Counted from the first letter of the stretch, positions 1 through 5,502 are shown. The stretch is DNA of 5,502 nucleotides from Alloiococcus sp035301245 (GCA_035301245.1 DATGUS010000028.1:1-5502); one strand, 5' to 3'. The notes: generated by a model from the sequence alone, not told the origin. Made by a program: numbers and translations.

Positions 1-264
1 ATCCATGGCTGGTAAATCGTCATGTATAAGCGAATACGTATGTATCATTTCTAAGGCACTTGCTGCAGGATATCCGTCTGTAACATCCGTATGGAATGCC
101 TCTAAAGTCGCTAATAATAATAACGGACGCAAACGCTTTCCGTTGGCAAATAATGAATATAACATTGATTCTTCTAATTCAGTCTGATTATGGTGATCAA
201 TCAAAGTATGCATATAGTCTTCAAAGGGTTTTAACTGTTTTGTTTTAAATGAATTAAATTCCAT
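1..264 (-). CDS. ispA: Farnesyl/geranyl diphosphate synthase, N-terminal part (runs off the left edge)
   Basis: This open frame starts at an ATG at 264-262 and continues without a stop to the window edge, giving 88 residues of a protein whose family is usually about 290-300 long. The visible part contains GKRLRP (residues 42-47), the conserved helix motif of trans-prenyltransferases, and ends inside the first aspartate-rich motif, IHDDLPAMD (80-88), where the aspartates bind Mg2+ and the allylic diphosphate. The family condenses isopentenyl diphosphate with dimethylallyl or geranyl diphosphate in the cytoplasm, feeding undecaprenyl phosphate and quinone synthesis. It starts 11 bases after the xseB stop, with an AGGTGG ribosome binding site at 274-269 only 4 bases from the ATG, so it is probably co-transcribed with xseAB. 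The order xseA-xseB-ispA is the usual one in Bacilli. Product chain length cannot be judged because the residues that set it lie partly outside the window. Confidence 0.95.
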   Translation of the reverse strand, partial: MEFNSFKTKQLKPFEDYMHTLIDHHNQTELEESMLYSLFANGKRLRPLLLLATLEAFHTDVTDGYPAASALEMIHTYSLIHDDLPAMD

Positions 265-275
265 AGTACCACCTA

Positions 276-500
276 CTATTCTTCAAGGTCATGTGGTTCT
301 TCTAGACCATCTTCATTGACTATTTTAATAAGTAGATCATCCGCATCTTTCAGTTGTTGTTTTAATTTGCGACTAATTTTTACCCCTTCTTGAAACTGAT
401 CCAGGGCTTTTTCTAATGGGATGTCTCCTTCTTCAAGATGGGCGACGATAGTTTCTAATTCTTTTAGTGATTCTTCAAACGTCTTTTCTTGTTCAGCCAT
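276..500 (-). CDS. xseB: Exodeoxyribonuclease VII small subunit
   Basis: The 74-residue protein has the typical length and pattern of XseB. It opens with a TFEESLKELETIV segment (7-19), followed by LEEGDIPLEKAL (22-33) and FQEGVKISRKLKQQL (36-50), which form the two amphipathic helices of the family. The tail is acidic. In characterised enzymes several XseB chains wrap one XseA chain to form exonuclease VII, which degrades single-stranded DNA into oligonucleotides and takes part in mismatch repair and recombination. The start ATG at 500-498 lies inside the end of xseA, so the two genes overlap by 8 bases and are likely translationally coupled. An AAAGGA ribosome binding site sits 8 bases upstream. 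Nothing unusual is seen. Confidence 0.96.
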   Translation of the reverse strand: MAEQEKTFEESLKELETIVAHLEEGDIPLEKALDQFQEGVKISRKLKQQLKDADDLLIKIVNEDGLEEPHDLEE

Positions 501-1848
501 TTGGTTCGTCCTTTCTCGTAATCTTGTTTATCGTTGTTTCAATTTTTCCGTCATTCAAGTTAACAATAAGCGGTTTTGATTGATCAACGTCTTTAACACT
601 TTTTACCAGTTGCTGGTCTTGCGTTGTATATGAATAACCGCGTCCTAGGGTTTCTAGTGGTGACAAATGATCAAGTGACTGGATTAGCTGATTGGTTTCA
701 TAGTGCTTTTGATTCTGATAGTTATGCATCGCTTGAAGCAATTGCTTAGTCCGTGTCTCTACATTTGTTTGGGTTTCTTTGACTAATAATTTCGGATTCA
801 CTCCAGCCAACTGGTTCTCTAACAACTGATAGGATTGATTTACCTGACTTATTTGATAGTTCATTTGATTAAATAGTTGATCTGTTAAATGATCAACATT
901 TTGAATAAATCCTTCATAAAGCCGACTTGGTTGTCTAAAAATATATGACTGATTTAAGCGTTCAACCCGCTCTCGATTCGCATCAATGGTTCGTCTTAAG
1001 TGATAGCTGATTTGTCGTTCTATCTCTAGAATATCTCGCTTTATGTCACTTAACACTGGAACAGCTAATTCTGCCGCTGCTGTTGGTGTTGCCGCTCGAA
1101 CATCCGCGACTAAATCAGATAAAGTGGTATCAGTTTCGTGTCCAACTGAAGAGATAATAGGTGTTCGTGCTTCAAATATTGTTCGAACAACTTCTTCATC
1201 GTTAAATGCCCACAAATCTTCAATCGAACCACCGCCTCGTCCAATAATAATCGTGTCAAAAGAGTTTGTTTCATCAGCTCGTTTGATATTTTTAACGATT
1301 GATGGAATGGCTGACTCTCCTTGAACATACGTTGGATAGAGAATAATTTCAGTAATCGGATAACGGCGTTTAATTGTTGAATAAATATCTCGAATAACCG
1401 CCCCGCTTTCACTGGTAATCACTGCAATTCGTTTTGGATATTTAATTAACTCTTGTTTGAATTTTTCATCAAATAATCCTTCTTTGAGTAAGGTCTCACG
1501 TGTTTGTTCAAGTGCTTGATATAAAGCACCTACACCATCGGGTTGAATTTCATCGACGATTATTTGATAGGTTCCTCGTTTAACATAGGTGGAGACACGA
1601 CCTGTGACAAAAACACTCATCCCTTCTTCAATTTTAAATTTGATATTTCTTACGACATTTTGAAAAATGACTACCGGGATGACACTTTCTTCGTCTTTTA
1701 AACTAAAGTACATTGTTGTGTTGGCACGATTTCTTGCAGCATTCGAAACTTCACCTTTTAAATAGACCTTTTCTAGGTAGGGATCCTGGTCGAACTTACG
1801 CTTAATATACTGATTTAACTGCGAAACTGTTAAATATTTTGACTCCAT
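493..1848 (-). CDS. xseA: Exodeoxyribonuclease VII large (catalytic) subunit
   Basis: With the ATG at 1848-1846 the protein is 451 residues, normal for XseA. The N-terminal OB-fold (about 1-105) starts with YLTVSQLNQYIKRKF and contains VYLKGEVSN, the single-strand DNA binding part. The catalytic domain (about 130-320) has SESGAVIRDI (146-155), GRGGGSIEDLWAFNDEE (203-219) and SVGHETDTTLSDLVADVRA (234-252). D154, R204, H237 and D240 line up with residues reported as essential in the E. coli enzyme. A long helical segment (about 265-395) precedes LSPLETLGRGYS (395-406) and the C-terminal segment. The frame stays open upstream to a TTG at 1923, but those 25 codons run across a palindrome, look unlike the family, and lack a matching ribosome binding site, so I reject that longer start. 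It overlaps xseB by 8 bases. No clear promoter of its own was found. Confidence 0.96.
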   Translation of the reverse strand: MESKYLTVSQLNQYIKRKFDQDPYLEKVYLKGEVSNAARNRANTTMYFSLKDEESVIPVVIFQNVVRNIKFKIEEGMSVFVTGRVSTYVKRGTYQIIVDEIQPDGVGALYQALEQTRETLLKEGLFDEKFKQELIKYPKRIAVITSESGAVIRDIYSTIKRRYPITEIILYPTYVQGESAIPSIVKNIKRADETNSFDTIIIGRGGGSIEDLWAFNDEEVVRTIFEARTPIISSVGHETDTTLSDLVADVRAATPTAAAELAVPVLSDIKRDILEIERQISYHLRRTIDANRERVERLNQSYIFRQPSRLYEGFIQNVDHLTDQLFNQMNYQISQVNQSYQLLENQLAGVNPKLLVKETQTNVETRTKQLLQAMHNYQNQKHYETNQLIQSLDHLSPLETLGRGYSYTTQDQQLVKSVKDVDQSKPLIVNLNDGKIETTINKITRKDEPNG

Positions 1849-1856
1849 TGCCTCTT

Positions 1857-1864
1857 CCCCCTCT
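1857..1864 (-). promoter_or_regulatory. Ribosome binding site deciding the xseA start
   Basis: On the minus strand the purine run AGAGGGGG ends 8 bases before the ATG at 1848-1846, the right spacing for a Shine-Dalgarno site. Together with the family's N-terminal sequence beginning at YLTVSQLNQYI, this fixes the start there and not at the upstream TTG at 1923. The site lies only 5 bases downstream of the terminator-like hairpin, so folding of that hairpin might affect access to it; that last point is inference. Confidence 0.7.
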
Positions 1865-1869
1865 CTGAT

Positions 1870-1907
1870 AGAAAAGGGGCTGTGACTTGAGTCATAGCCC
1901 CTTTTCT
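1870..1907 (-). terminator. Terminator-like palindrome between nusB and xseA
   Basis: A 38-base near-perfect inverted repeat starts 16 bases after the nusB stop. In the minus-strand transcript a 12-base-pair arm (AGAAAAGGGGCU pairing with AGCCCCUUUUCU), one A-C mismatch and 4 more pairs close a UCAA loop. The 3' side ends in UUUUCU. On the plus strand the mismatch becomes a G-U pair. A G/C-rich stem flanked by an A-run and a U-run is the form of a bidirectional rho-independent terminator. The U-run is short and is part of the stem, so termination may be partial. It could end the pepP-efp-yqhY-nusB transcript, act as an attenuator ahead of xseA, or serve as a processing site. The sequence alone does not decide between these. 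Confidence 0.65.
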
Positions 1908-1923
1908 CATTTGGTTGTATCAA

Positions 1924-2427
1924 TTATTGCGTATTAGATTCATTGAGAACTGATTGAAGTACACCGTTTACGAATTTACCAGATTTATCATCATTAAATC
2001 GTTTCGTTAATTCAATCGCTTCATCTAAAACAACTCTTGGTGCCACGTCATTTTCACTATTTAATTCATAAACTGCTAATCTGAGGGCGATCAAGTTGGA
2101 CGTTTCAATACGGTCAATCGAACGATTTTTTAGATGTTTACTGATTATCTGATCGATTGAGTCGCTATGATTACGAACACCAACAATCAAGTCTTGTAAA
2201 AATGCATAAGAATCATCGATAATGCGATTACTTTGATATTCTTTGGGCATATTCAAACGTAACAGTTCTTTGGCTGATGGTTTTTCTACTGTTTCAGGTT
2301 GGATGCCACTATATAGTGTCTGCATAATCGCATCTTCAGTACTTAACTCAAAACGACTGGCTAATAAAAAGAGTGCTTGAAAAGCTTTTTCACGAATAAT
2401 ACTTCTCGCTGATGCGCCATTACTCAT
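1924..2427 (-). CDS. nusB: Transcription antitermination factor NusB
   Basis: NusB with NusE (ribosomal protein S10) binds boxA RNA and forms the antitermination complex that keeps RNA polymerase running through rRNA operons. The N-terminal helix REKAFQALFLL (12-22) and the long C-terminal block are diagnostic: NRSIDRIETSNLIALRLAVYEL (101-122), VAPRVVLDEAIELTKRF (128-144), then KSGKFVNGVL (148-157). The protein has 167 residues against about 130-150 for many homologues. The extra length lies in the loop between the first helices, about residues 40-70, with a KPSAKELL segment. The ATG at 2427-2425 overlaps the end of yqhY by 8 bases, and GGAG lies 9 bases upstream, so the two are probably translated in a coupled way. 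In many Firmicutes folD follows nusB; here a palindrome and then xseA follow. Confidence 0.95.
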   Translation of the reverse strand: MSNGASARSIIREKAFQALFLLASRFELSTEDAIMQTLYSGIQPETVEKPSAKELLRLNMPKEYQSNRIIDDSYAFLQDLIVGVRNHSDSIDQIISKHLKNRSIDRIETSNLIALRLAVYELNSENDVAPRVVLDEAIELTKRFNDDKSGKFVNGVLQSVLNESNTQ

Positions 2428-2827
2428 CTTTCATTGCTCCATTTTTCTTTGATTTAATTTCTTTTTCAGGAACAATCGACATCACGTGAACATTTACTTC
2501 AGTTAATTGAATATCAGTCATTTGTAGCACTTGTTCGCGAACACGATTTTGAATTTCTAAAGCTACTTTAGGGACATTCACTCCAAATTTTAAATTACAA
2601 TAAATATCGATGTTAATACCATCTTGTTCATAAGATAGCTGCACCCCATTTTTGTAGTATGATTGGCCTAGTAACTGTTTCATATCTGCTGAAAAACTAC
2701 CTTTAAGAGCGTAAACGCCATCAACTTCGTTCGCTGCAATATTTGAAATAACTTCTAATACTTCTGGCGCTATTTCAATGTCACCAATTCGCGTATCTTG
2801 TTGTGTATTATAATTAATATTTTCCAT
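2420..2827 (-). CDS. yqhY: Asp23/Gls24-family envelope stress protein, YqhY type
   Basis: The 135-residue protein has the Asp23 (alkaline shock protein) family layout. GDIEIAPEVLEVISNIAANEVDGVYAL (15-41) comes first, then a short variable part, then the hydrophobic strand INIDIYCNLKFGVNVPKVALEIQNRV (71-96), then the closing strand TEVNVHVMSIVP (109-120) and a charged tail with several lysines. No signal peptide or membrane segment is seen, so the protein should be cytosolic or membrane-associated through partners. Its place directly before nusB matches Bacillus yqhY, which follows accBC; a link of YqhY to acetyl-CoA carboxylase regulation has been proposed there, but accBC is not present here. 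The molecular role is not settled for the family. An ideal AGGAGG site (2841-2836) lies 8 bases before the ATG, and the gene starts 20 bases after the efp stop. Confidence 0.9.
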   Translation of the reverse strand: MENINYNTQQDTRIGDIEIAPEVLEVISNIAANEVDGVYALKGSFSADMKQLLGQSYYKNGVQLSYEQDGINIDIYCNLKFGVNVPKVALEIQNRVREQVLQMTDIQLTEVNVHVMSIVPEKEIKSKKNGAMKDE

Positions 2828-2847
2828 TCGTTTAACCTCCTAGGTAA

Positions 2848-3405
2848 TTAAGCACGTGAACTGTAAGAGCCATCTGCCGTATTGATAACTAATACATCAC
2901 CTTTGTTAATGAACAATGGAACAGTAATCACAGCACCTGTTTCAAGTGTTGCTGGTTTAGATCCGCCACCTTGAGTATCTCCACTGATGTTTGGTGTTGT
3001 TTCGGTTACTTCTAATTCAACTTTGTTTGGTAAAGTTAATCCTATTATTTCTGATTCAAAGAAGGTCATTTCAACTTCCATATTTTCTTTTAAGAAACGT
3101 AATTCTTCTTCAATAATATCTTCAGCAACTTCAATTTGTTCATAAGTCTCCGTATTCATGAATGTGTACATACCACCATTATCATATAAATACTGCATTG
3201 GTTTAGATTCAATCATTGCCTGTTCAACTTTTTCTCCGGCTTTAAATGTATTTTCTTGCATTGCACCAGTACGTAAGTTTTTTAATTTAGACCGAACAAA
3301 CGCTTGTCCTTTACCAGGTTTTACATGTTGGAATTCTATAATCTTCCATAAACCACCGTCAAATTGAATAGTCATTCCATTTTTGAATTCGTTAGTTGAA
3401 ATCAT
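2848..3405 (-). CDS. efp: Translation elongation factor P
   Basis: EF-P binds between the P and E sites of stalled ribosomes and speeds peptide-bond formation at consecutive prolines. The 185-residue length is standard. The N-terminal KOW-like domain (about 1-62) contains the loop HVKPGKGQAF with K32 at its tip, the lysine that reaches the peptidyl-transferase centre; in Bacillus this residue carries a 5-aminopentanol group. An OB domain (about 67-126) and a C-terminal OB domain (about 129-185) follow, with the family signature around SKPATLETGAVITVPLFI (149-166) and the end DGSYSSRA. The KPGKG loop lacks features of the beta-lysylated (EpmA) proteobacterial type, which fits a Bacilli-type modification, but no modification gene is in the window. 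AGAGGAG (3420-3414) lies 8 bases before the ATG. It starts 18 bases after pepP, an association kept in many Bacilli. Confidence 0.98.
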   Translation of the reverse strand: MISTNEFKNGMTIQFDGGLWKIIEFQHVKPGKGQAFVRSKLKNLRTGAMQENTFKAGEKVEQAMIESKPMQYLYDNGGMYTFMNTETYEQIEVAEDIIEEELRFLKENMEVEMTFFESEIIGLTLPNKVELEVTETTPNISGDTQGGGSKPATLETGAVITVPLFINKGDVLVINTADGSYSSRA

Positions 3406-3423
3406 TTATCTATCTCCTCTGTT

Positions 3424-4485
3424 CTATAAAATCACTAAGTCTTTACTTAATGTCATTAAGTTTTGGTTGCCGTCTTCTTTAATAACTAAATCATCTTCAA
3501 TACGAACGCCACCAAGTCCTGGTACATAGATACCTGGTTCATTTGTAATAATCATGTTTTCTTTTAATGTTGTTTCAGAACGATGACTGACACCGGGTCC
3601 TTCATGAATTTCTAAACCAATACCGTGTCCGAGTGAGTGACCAAATTGATCACCGTATCCCGCTTCTGTAATGTGATCTCTGGCGATTTTATCTAACTCA
3701 GCACCTGTCATACCTGCTTTCGCAGCTTTTGTTACTTTTAGGTTCGCTTCTAAAACAATCTGATAAATATTTTTAAGCTCTTCACCTGGGTCACCTAAAG
3801 CAAAGGTGCGTGTCATATCTGACACATAGCCATTATAAATGCATCCGAAATCAATCGTAATCATATCGCCTTTTTCAATTTTTTTCTCGCTAGCCACACC
3901 ATGAGGCATTGCTGAACGATGACCACTCGCTACAATTGTATCAAATGAAACACCTGAAGCCCCTTTATTTCGCATAAAGAAGTCCAGTTCATTCGCTACT
4001 TCAATTTCAGTCATGCCTTCTTTAACGTAACCTAAAATATGTTCATAAGCCTGTTCAGTGATTTCAATAGCTTTTTGAATGATTTGGATCTCTTCTTCAT
4101 CTTTTATTAAACGAAGATCTTCGATAATACCTTCCTCCGGTACAAGCTCCGCCGATAATTTATCTCCAAGTGTTTCAAAAGTGCTATAAGTGACATGATT
4201 CTTCTCAAAACCCATTGTTTTTAGTTGATTATCTTTAATAATCTTTTCAACTTCACCGTATAAATCACCTTTATGTTCAACTATCGTCATGTGACCAGCT
4301 TGATCACCGGCTTGTTCTGTATATCTAAAGTCAGTAATGAAGTAAGCCTCATCTTGTGTAACTACACTTAAACCTGCCGAACCAGTAAAGTTAGAAATAT
4401 ATCTTAAATTATAAGCACTAGAAACCATTAAGGCATCTAATTTCTGTTCTTTTAAAGCTGCTTGAACTTTTGCTACTCTTGACAT
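3424..4485 (-). CDS. pepP: Xaa-Pro aminopeptidase (M24B metallopeptidase)
   Basis: This 353-residue cytosolic 'pita-bread' peptidase should remove the N-terminal residue from peptides with proline in second position, or split Xaa-Pro dipeptides. The N-terminal creatinase-like domain (about 1-125) has LDALMVSSAYNLRYISNFTGSAG (16-38) and FITDFRY (49-55). The catalytic domain (about 130-353) shows all five expected metal ligands: D212 and D223 in ITIDFGCIYNGYVSDMTRTF, H287 in GHSLGHGIGLEIHEGP, E316 in TNEPG and E330 in RIEDD. The supporting histidines H195 (MPHG) and H294 (EIHE) are also present. Length and sequence fit Bacillus YqhT, the gene next to efp, better than the prolidase PepQ, though aminopeptidase versus dipeptidase activity cannot be settled by eye. 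The ATG at 4485-4483 has AGAAGG 8 bases upstream. It is the first gene of the pepP-efp-yqhY-nusB run. Confidence 0.93.
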   Translation of the reverse strand: MSRVAKVQAALKEQKLDALMVSSAYNLRYISNFTGSAGLSVVTQDEAYFITDFRYTEQAGDQAGHMTIVEHKGDLYGEVEKIIKDNQLKTMGFEKNHVTYSTFETLGDKLSAELVPEEGIIEDLRLIKDEEEIQIIQKAIEITEQAYEHILGYVKEGMTEIEVANELDFFMRNKGASGVSFDTIVASGHRSAMPHGVASEKKIEKGDMITIDFGCIYNGYVSDMTRTFALGDPGEELKNIYQIVLEANLKVTKAAKAGMTGAELDKIARDHITEAGYGDQFGHSLGHGIGLEIHEGPGVSHRSETTLKENMIITNEPGIYVPGLGGVRIEDDLVIKEDGNQNLMTLSKDLVIL

Positions 4486-4502
4486 GTCATCATCCTTCTA
4501 TC

Positions 4503-4521
4503 ATCTTCTATTAAAGAAGAT
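4503..4521 (-). promoter_or_regulatory. Leader hairpin just upstream of the pepP ribosome binding site
   Basis: The minus strand carries a perfect 7-base inverted repeat, ATCTTCT and AGAAGAT around a TTAAT loop, in the predicted 5' leader of pepP. It ends 3 bases before the AGAAGG ribosome binding site (4499-4494). Because the 3' arm AGAAGAT resembles AGAAGGAT at the ribosome binding site, the 5' arm could pair with either one. The stem is A/U-rich and weak, so a regulatory role is only a possibility. Confidence 0.35.
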
Positions 4522-4537
4522 AAATTCTCACTCTTAT

Positions 4538-4566
4538 ATTATAGCAAAGGTTCACGTAAAAATAAA
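4538..4566 (-). promoter_or_regulatory. Extended -10 promoter for pepP-efp-yqhY-nusB
   Basis: On the minus strand TGCTATAAT (4546-4538) is a perfect extended -10 element with a consensus TATAAT hexamer. With a 17-base spacer the -35 position (4566-4561) reads TTTATT, a weak match, which an extended -10 tolerates. Transcription would start near 4531 and give a leader of about 45 bases before the pepP ATG. There is no comparable promoter in the short gaps downstream, so it probably drives the whole pepP-to-nusB run. Confidence 0.7.
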
Positions 4567-4598
4567 TTGAATACAGTTTATCATTGAACGATTTAGGC

Positions 4599-4627
4599 CT
4601 TATCTTTAACTCTTACTTATGTATCAA
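4599..4627 (-). promoter_or_regulatory. Possible second, upstream promoter for pepP
   Basis: On the minus strand TTGATA (4627-4622, five of six consensus bases) is followed after exactly 17 bases by GATAAG (4604-4599, four of six). It lies about 60 bases upstream of the better extended -10 promoter. In A/T-rich sequence such a pair can occur by chance, so confidence is low. Confidence 0.25.
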
Positions 4628-4696
4628 ATAAATTCCAGTGAGCCATTACTCATTTTAGTTCATTGTGTATTGTTTCGGGTTTATCACTGGAGAGTT

Positions 4697-4736
4697 TAGA
4701 AAAACCGAATCGTTTAATTATTGTAACGATTCGGTT
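4697..4736 (-). terminator. Intrinsic terminator of the comG operon
   Basis: A perfect 12-base inverted repeat, AACCGAATCGTT and AACGATTCGGTT, surrounds a 10-base loop. In the minus-strand transcript it is followed directly by a U-run (UUUUUCU at 4704-4698, the first two bases also in the stem). It begins 39 bases after the comGG stop. On the plus strand there is no U-run after the stem, so it is directed at transcripts coming from comGF-comGG and insulates the pepP operon. Confidence 0.88.
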
Positions 4737-4775
4737 CTCAACTAATTTATTTTTTTCAGGTTATTATTATGAACT

Positions 4776-5339
4776 TTAACTCTCATTTTCAGTATCAGCT
4801 ATTTCTAATTCGTTACTTTTTGATTTAACAGATTCAGGAGTTGGCTTGATTTCTTTTGAAGTCTCTTTATGAGTTGAATCATCATTTATTTTATCTGAGG
4901 TAGCTTCGTTTTCATCATCCATATCAGACTCTAATACTTCTTCATCGTCTAATGAGTCATCTATAAGCTCTTCTTCATGCTCTTTTTCCGTTTTCTTTTC
5001 ATCCGCGATAAAAACAAACATTTCTTTTGTAAACTGATAGTTGTTTTGAAGCACTGCCTTGAATTCAATCGTTTCATCGTCTAAAGCTTTTACTTTCACC
5101 GTTCCATGGTTAAACTCGTAGGTTGCTTTTGAGTGTTCAGTCAATTCTTGAGAAGTAAAATCGTTAAAAGACAGTTGTATCATTGATTTTGCAATATAAT
5201 TATTTTTCAATAATTGTTGCTGTCTCGACTCATTTTTAATAATTAATCCTACACCTGTTAAAAAAAAGCTGATAAGCATTAAAAATACGATCGCAGAAAT
5301 TAATAAGCTACCTGATTCATCACGAAGTTTCATTAGCAT
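4776..5339 (-). CDS. comGG: ComGG-like competence pseudopilin with an acidic C-terminal tail
   Basis: The call rests on position directly after comGF and on layout. A short charged N-terminus KLRDESG (4-10) precedes a hydrophobic segment SLLISAIVFLMLISFFLTGVG (11-31), as in type IV pilin-like proteins cleaved by prepilin peptidase. The site would be G10/S11; the usual Glu at mature position 5 is missing. A small domain follows (about 35-112), with NYIAKSMIQLSFND and GTVKVKALDDETIEFKAVL resembling Bacillus ComGG in arrangement. The protein is 187 residues, against 124 for Bacillus ComGG. The excess is a low-complexity tail (113-187) in which I count 30 Asp/Glu and 9 Lys among 75 residues. ComG pseudopilins build the DNA-uptake pilus across the wall. 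The start at 5339 overlaps comGF by 20 bases; an in-frame ATG at 5333 is an alternative, and neither has a strong ribosome binding site. Primary sequence identity to ComGG is weak. Confidence 0.72.
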   Translation of the reverse strand: MLMKLRDESGSLLISAIVFLMLISFFLTGVGLIIKNESRQQQLLKNNYIAKSMIQLSFNDFTSQELTEHSKATYEFNHGTVKVKALDDETIEFKAVLQNNYQFTKEMFVFIADEKKTEKEHEEELIDDSLDDEEVLESDMDDENEATSDKINDDSTHKETSKEIKPTPESVKSKSNELEIADTENES

Positions 5340-5502
5340 ACCAACTATCTATCCAAATTCTAGCCTGATACTGTTCACCATTATTAAAGTTACCCGTCAT
5401 AAGAAGCGATTGACCTTCATTTTTAAAAGAAACGGAACGAATATTCATAACCATTGGTTGCGTCCCGTTATTGACACGTCGGATAAAGTTCTGATTAACT
5501 TT
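5320..5502 (-). CDS. comGF: ComGF-like competence protein, C-terminal part (runs off the right edge)
   Basis: The minus frame is open from the window edge to a TGA at 5322-5320, giving the last 60 residues of a protein whose family is about 140-150 long. The segment FIRRVNNGTQPMVMNIRSVSF (6-26), followed by a strand, NNGEQYQARIWI (40-51) and a short end, resembles the ComGF C-terminus, where an (I/F)xR..NGG/NGT..p...nV..f pattern precedes strands ending in a NGE turn. ComGF is a membrane-associated protein of the comG-encoded DNA-uptake pseudopilus, needed for transformation. The overlap with comGG by 20 bases suggests coupled translation. The N-terminal hydrophobic segment is outside the window, so identity rests on this fragment and on its place before comGG and the pepP-efp region, a neighbourhood also found in Bacillus. 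Confidence 0.78.
   Translation of the reverse strand, partial: KVNQNFIRRVNNGTQPMVMNIRSVSFKNEGQSLLMTGNFNNGEQYQARIWIDSWYANETS

Larger units (their letters stand above)
4486..4775. other. Gene-free spacer between comGG and pepP
   Basis: This 290-base A/T-rich spacer holds, in minus-strand order, the comG terminator (4736-4697), an 8-base inverted pair TCCAGTGA/TCACTGGA with a 42-base loop (4691-4634), a weak promoter-like pair (4627-4599), an extended -10 promoter (4546-4538) and a small leader hairpin (4521-4503). The only open frames are very short (for example a 9-codon one starting near 4645 on the minus strand) and have no ribosome binding site. I see no tRNA, riboswitch or T-box motif in it. 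Confidence 0.6.

Noticed and set aside
5..187. Plus-strand open frame of 60 codons
   Set aside because: It lies antisense to ispA, whose GKRLRP and DDLPAMD motifs are clear; the plus-strand product resembles nothing and has no ribosome binding site.
1043..1412. Open frames on the plus strand (1043-1324) and in another minus frame (1110-1412)
   Set aside because: Both fall within the catalytic core of xseA and are shadows of its conserved coding sequence.
2366..2380. boxA-like CACTCTTT on the minus strand within nusB
   Set aside because: It encodes the conserved ALFLL helix of NusB, matches only the first part of the boxA consensus, and has no boxB or leader context.
3158..3367. Plus-strand open frame of 69 codons
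   Set aside because: It is antisense to the conserved N-terminal half of efp, with no sign of a real product.
4619..4648. Nine-codon open frame on the minus strand (MAHWNLFDT) as a possible leader peptide
   Set aside because: No ribosome binding site precedes it, no codon run hints at attenuation, and it probably lies outside the pepP transcript made from the better promoter.
4634..4691. Inverted pair TCCAGTGA / TCACTGGA with a 42-base loop in the spacer
   Set aside because: An 8-base pair at that distance is plausible by chance in a 290-base spacer, no U-run follows it, and no inner stem supports a structured RNA.

Overview
The window is a stretch of chromosome from a low-GC Gram-positive bacterium (Bacillota). 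The protein sequences and gene order fit the Lactobacillales, perhaps a Carnobacteriaceae/Aerococcaceae-like lineage. The family-level guess is inference; the phylum-level call is firm. Every supported gene lies on the minus strand, so the window is read from right to left. I see no tRNA, rRNA, CRISPR array, insertion sequence or prophage remnant, and no previously undescribed multi-gene system. It is mostly conserved housekeeping sequence with a few local oddities.

Right end (5502 to about 4697): the tail of a comG-type competence operon. It holds the C-terminal part of comGF (cut by the window edge), then comGG overlapping it by 20 bases, then a clear intrinsic terminator at 4697-4736. This ComGG-like pseudopilin carries a long, very acidic C-terminal tail not expected from the family.

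Middle (4696 to 1924): a gene-free spacer with a convincing extended -10 promoter near 4538-4546. It is followed by a tightly packed run: an Xaa-Pro aminopeptidase (pepP), translation elongation factor P (efp), an Asp23/YqhY-family protein and nusB. Gaps are 18 and 20 bases, and yqhY and nusB overlap by 8. PepP trims Xaa-Pro peptides and EF-P relieves ribosome stalling at polyproline, so the two share a proline theme; NusB is an rRNA antitermination factor.

Left (1923 to 1): after nusB comes a 38-base near-perfect palindrome that looks like a terminator. Then follow xseA and xseB (the two subunits of exonuclease VII, overlapping by 8 bases) and the N-terminal 88 codons of ispA (farnesyl/geranyl diphosphate synthase), which runs off the left edge. 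In Bacillus and many lactic acid bacteria folD sits between nusB and xseA. Here it is absent and the palindrome occupies its place, which may split an ancestral operon into two transcription units.
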